NCBI GenBank assembly: GCA_014383605.1
Contig: JACNHM010000377.1
Span: 8,743-15,378 of the forward strand
From: Chloroflexota bacterium
GTDB lineage: Bacteria > Chloroflexota > Anaerolineae > UBA3071
Length of the DNA stretch: 6,636 nucleotides
Direction: 5' to 3'
The notes under the pieces are model-generated. The model made no database searches. It was given only the letters and a program-made list of their open reading frames with translations, and was not told the origin of the DNA. The position numbers and the translations under genes were made by a program. This document shows positions 6,370 to 6,636 of this stretch, one piece after another. Every line of letters begins with the position of its first letter. Within the stretch, counting starts at the first letter, position 1.

Positions 6370-6442
6370 GCCCCCATCGTCTAGAGGACCAGGACACAGG
6401 CCTTTCAAGCCTGCGACAGGGGTTCGAATCCCCTTGGGGGCA
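6370..6442 (+). tRNA. tRNA-Glu (anticodon UUC)
   Basis: The 73-base gene folds as a full cloverleaf. The acceptor stem GCCCCCA (6370-6376) pairs with TGGGGGC (6435-6441) over seven pairs, followed by discriminator A at 6442. The D-arm begins GTCTAGAGG, as in other bacterial tRNA-Glu genes. The anticodon stem CAGGC/GCCTG encloses loop CTTTCAA, giving anticodon TTC. The T-arm is AGGGG, TTCGAAT, CCCCT. CCA is not encoded. This tRNA is a known substrate class for MnmA, which thiolates the first anticodon base, and mnmA lies in the divergent operon. No hairpin-plus-T-run terminator is visible in the 190 bases after it; instead an antisense recombinase fragment begins about 14 bases downstream. Confidence 0.97.
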
Positions 6443-6456
6443 CCTGCAAACAGAGG

Positions 6457-6636
6457 GTAGAACCGCCACACCTCGCCGCCCCGCCGGGCATTGCGCATGT
6501 CCCGCCCACCCCGCATGGCCGACCCACAGCGGCCGCAGTAAATGATCCCGCTGAGCAGGAAGGGCGACTTGACCCGCCAGGCTTCCTGTGGCGACCGGTA
6601 CAGCTCCGCCTTCTCCCGCCGCATGGCCGTGCCCCG
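6457..6636 (-). pseudogene. Truncated large serine recombinase, zinc-ribbon remnant
   Basis: The minus-strand frame is open from the right window edge and encodes a stretch with SPFLLSGIIYCGRCGSAM, characteristic of the zinc beta-ribbon domain of large serine recombinases (LLSGLL-C-x-x-C). It continues to WRFY, where family members normally go on to the second cysteine pair. Here that pair is missing. The homology stops at about 6457, and the frame runs through 14 unrelated bases straight into the antisense strand of the tRNA-Glu gene. The recombinase has therefore lost its second metal-ligand pair and any coiled coil beyond. Its catalytic N-terminal domain, if present, lies outside the window. 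The real upstream start cannot be seen; the ATG at 6624 is internal to the open frame. The readable codons past 6456 should not be annotated as protein. Confidence 0.75.

Noticed and set aside
6286..6456. Continuation of the recombinase reading frame through the tRNA to a stop at 6286
   Set aside because: This part translates the antisense of the tRNA-Glu gene (the familiar GAPKGIRTPV artefact) and then both promoters; it is not protein-coding.

Overview
The window is bacterial, with short gene spacing, Shine-Dalgarno sites, ATG, GTG and TTG starts, sigma-70-type promoters and a tRNA lacking an encoded CCA. The genes at the right are very GC-rich (46 of 60 bases are G or C at 3121-3180). The restriction-modification pair in the left half is much less so (31 of 60 at 1861-1920). 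GC-rich housekeeping genes, small one-domain membrane proteins and octameric intergenic tandem repeats together remind me of Chloroflexota (Anaerolineae-like), but nothing here proves that placement.

All protein genes read on the minus strand; the tRNA reads on the plus strand. From right to left: the broken end of a large serine recombinase enters from the right edge and stops about 14 bases from the 3' end of a tRNA-Glu(UUC) gene. Two back-to-back, near-consensus promoters then lie between the tRNA and a three-gene operon on the minus strand. That operon encodes a NifS/IscS-type cysteine desulfurase, a radical SAM protein of unknown substrate, and MnmA (tRNA U34 2-thiouridylase). All three genes overlap or abut. 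A five-unit 8-bp tandem repeat starts right after the mnmA stop, followed by a 90-residue three-helix membrane protein.

Next comes a two-gene restriction-modification module: a PD-(D/E)XK-like endonuclease followed three bases later by an SPPY-type amino-methyltransferase. Its promoter overlaps the 3' end of the membrane protein gene. Lower GC and compact autonomy suggest it was acquired as a cassette. The left end holds a 192-base spacer with a possible decayed copy of part of the neighbouring gene, then a 100-residue membrane-anchored protein, and a second octamer-like repeat at the window edge.

The functional theme on the right is coherent. A cysteine desulfurase mobilises sulfur, MnmA places it on U34 of tRNA-Glu, tRNA-Lys and tRNA-Gln, and one of those substrates, tRNA-Glu(UUC), is transcribed divergently from the same intergenic region. 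The radical SAM gene sandwiched between the two sulfur-transfer genes is the least explained member.
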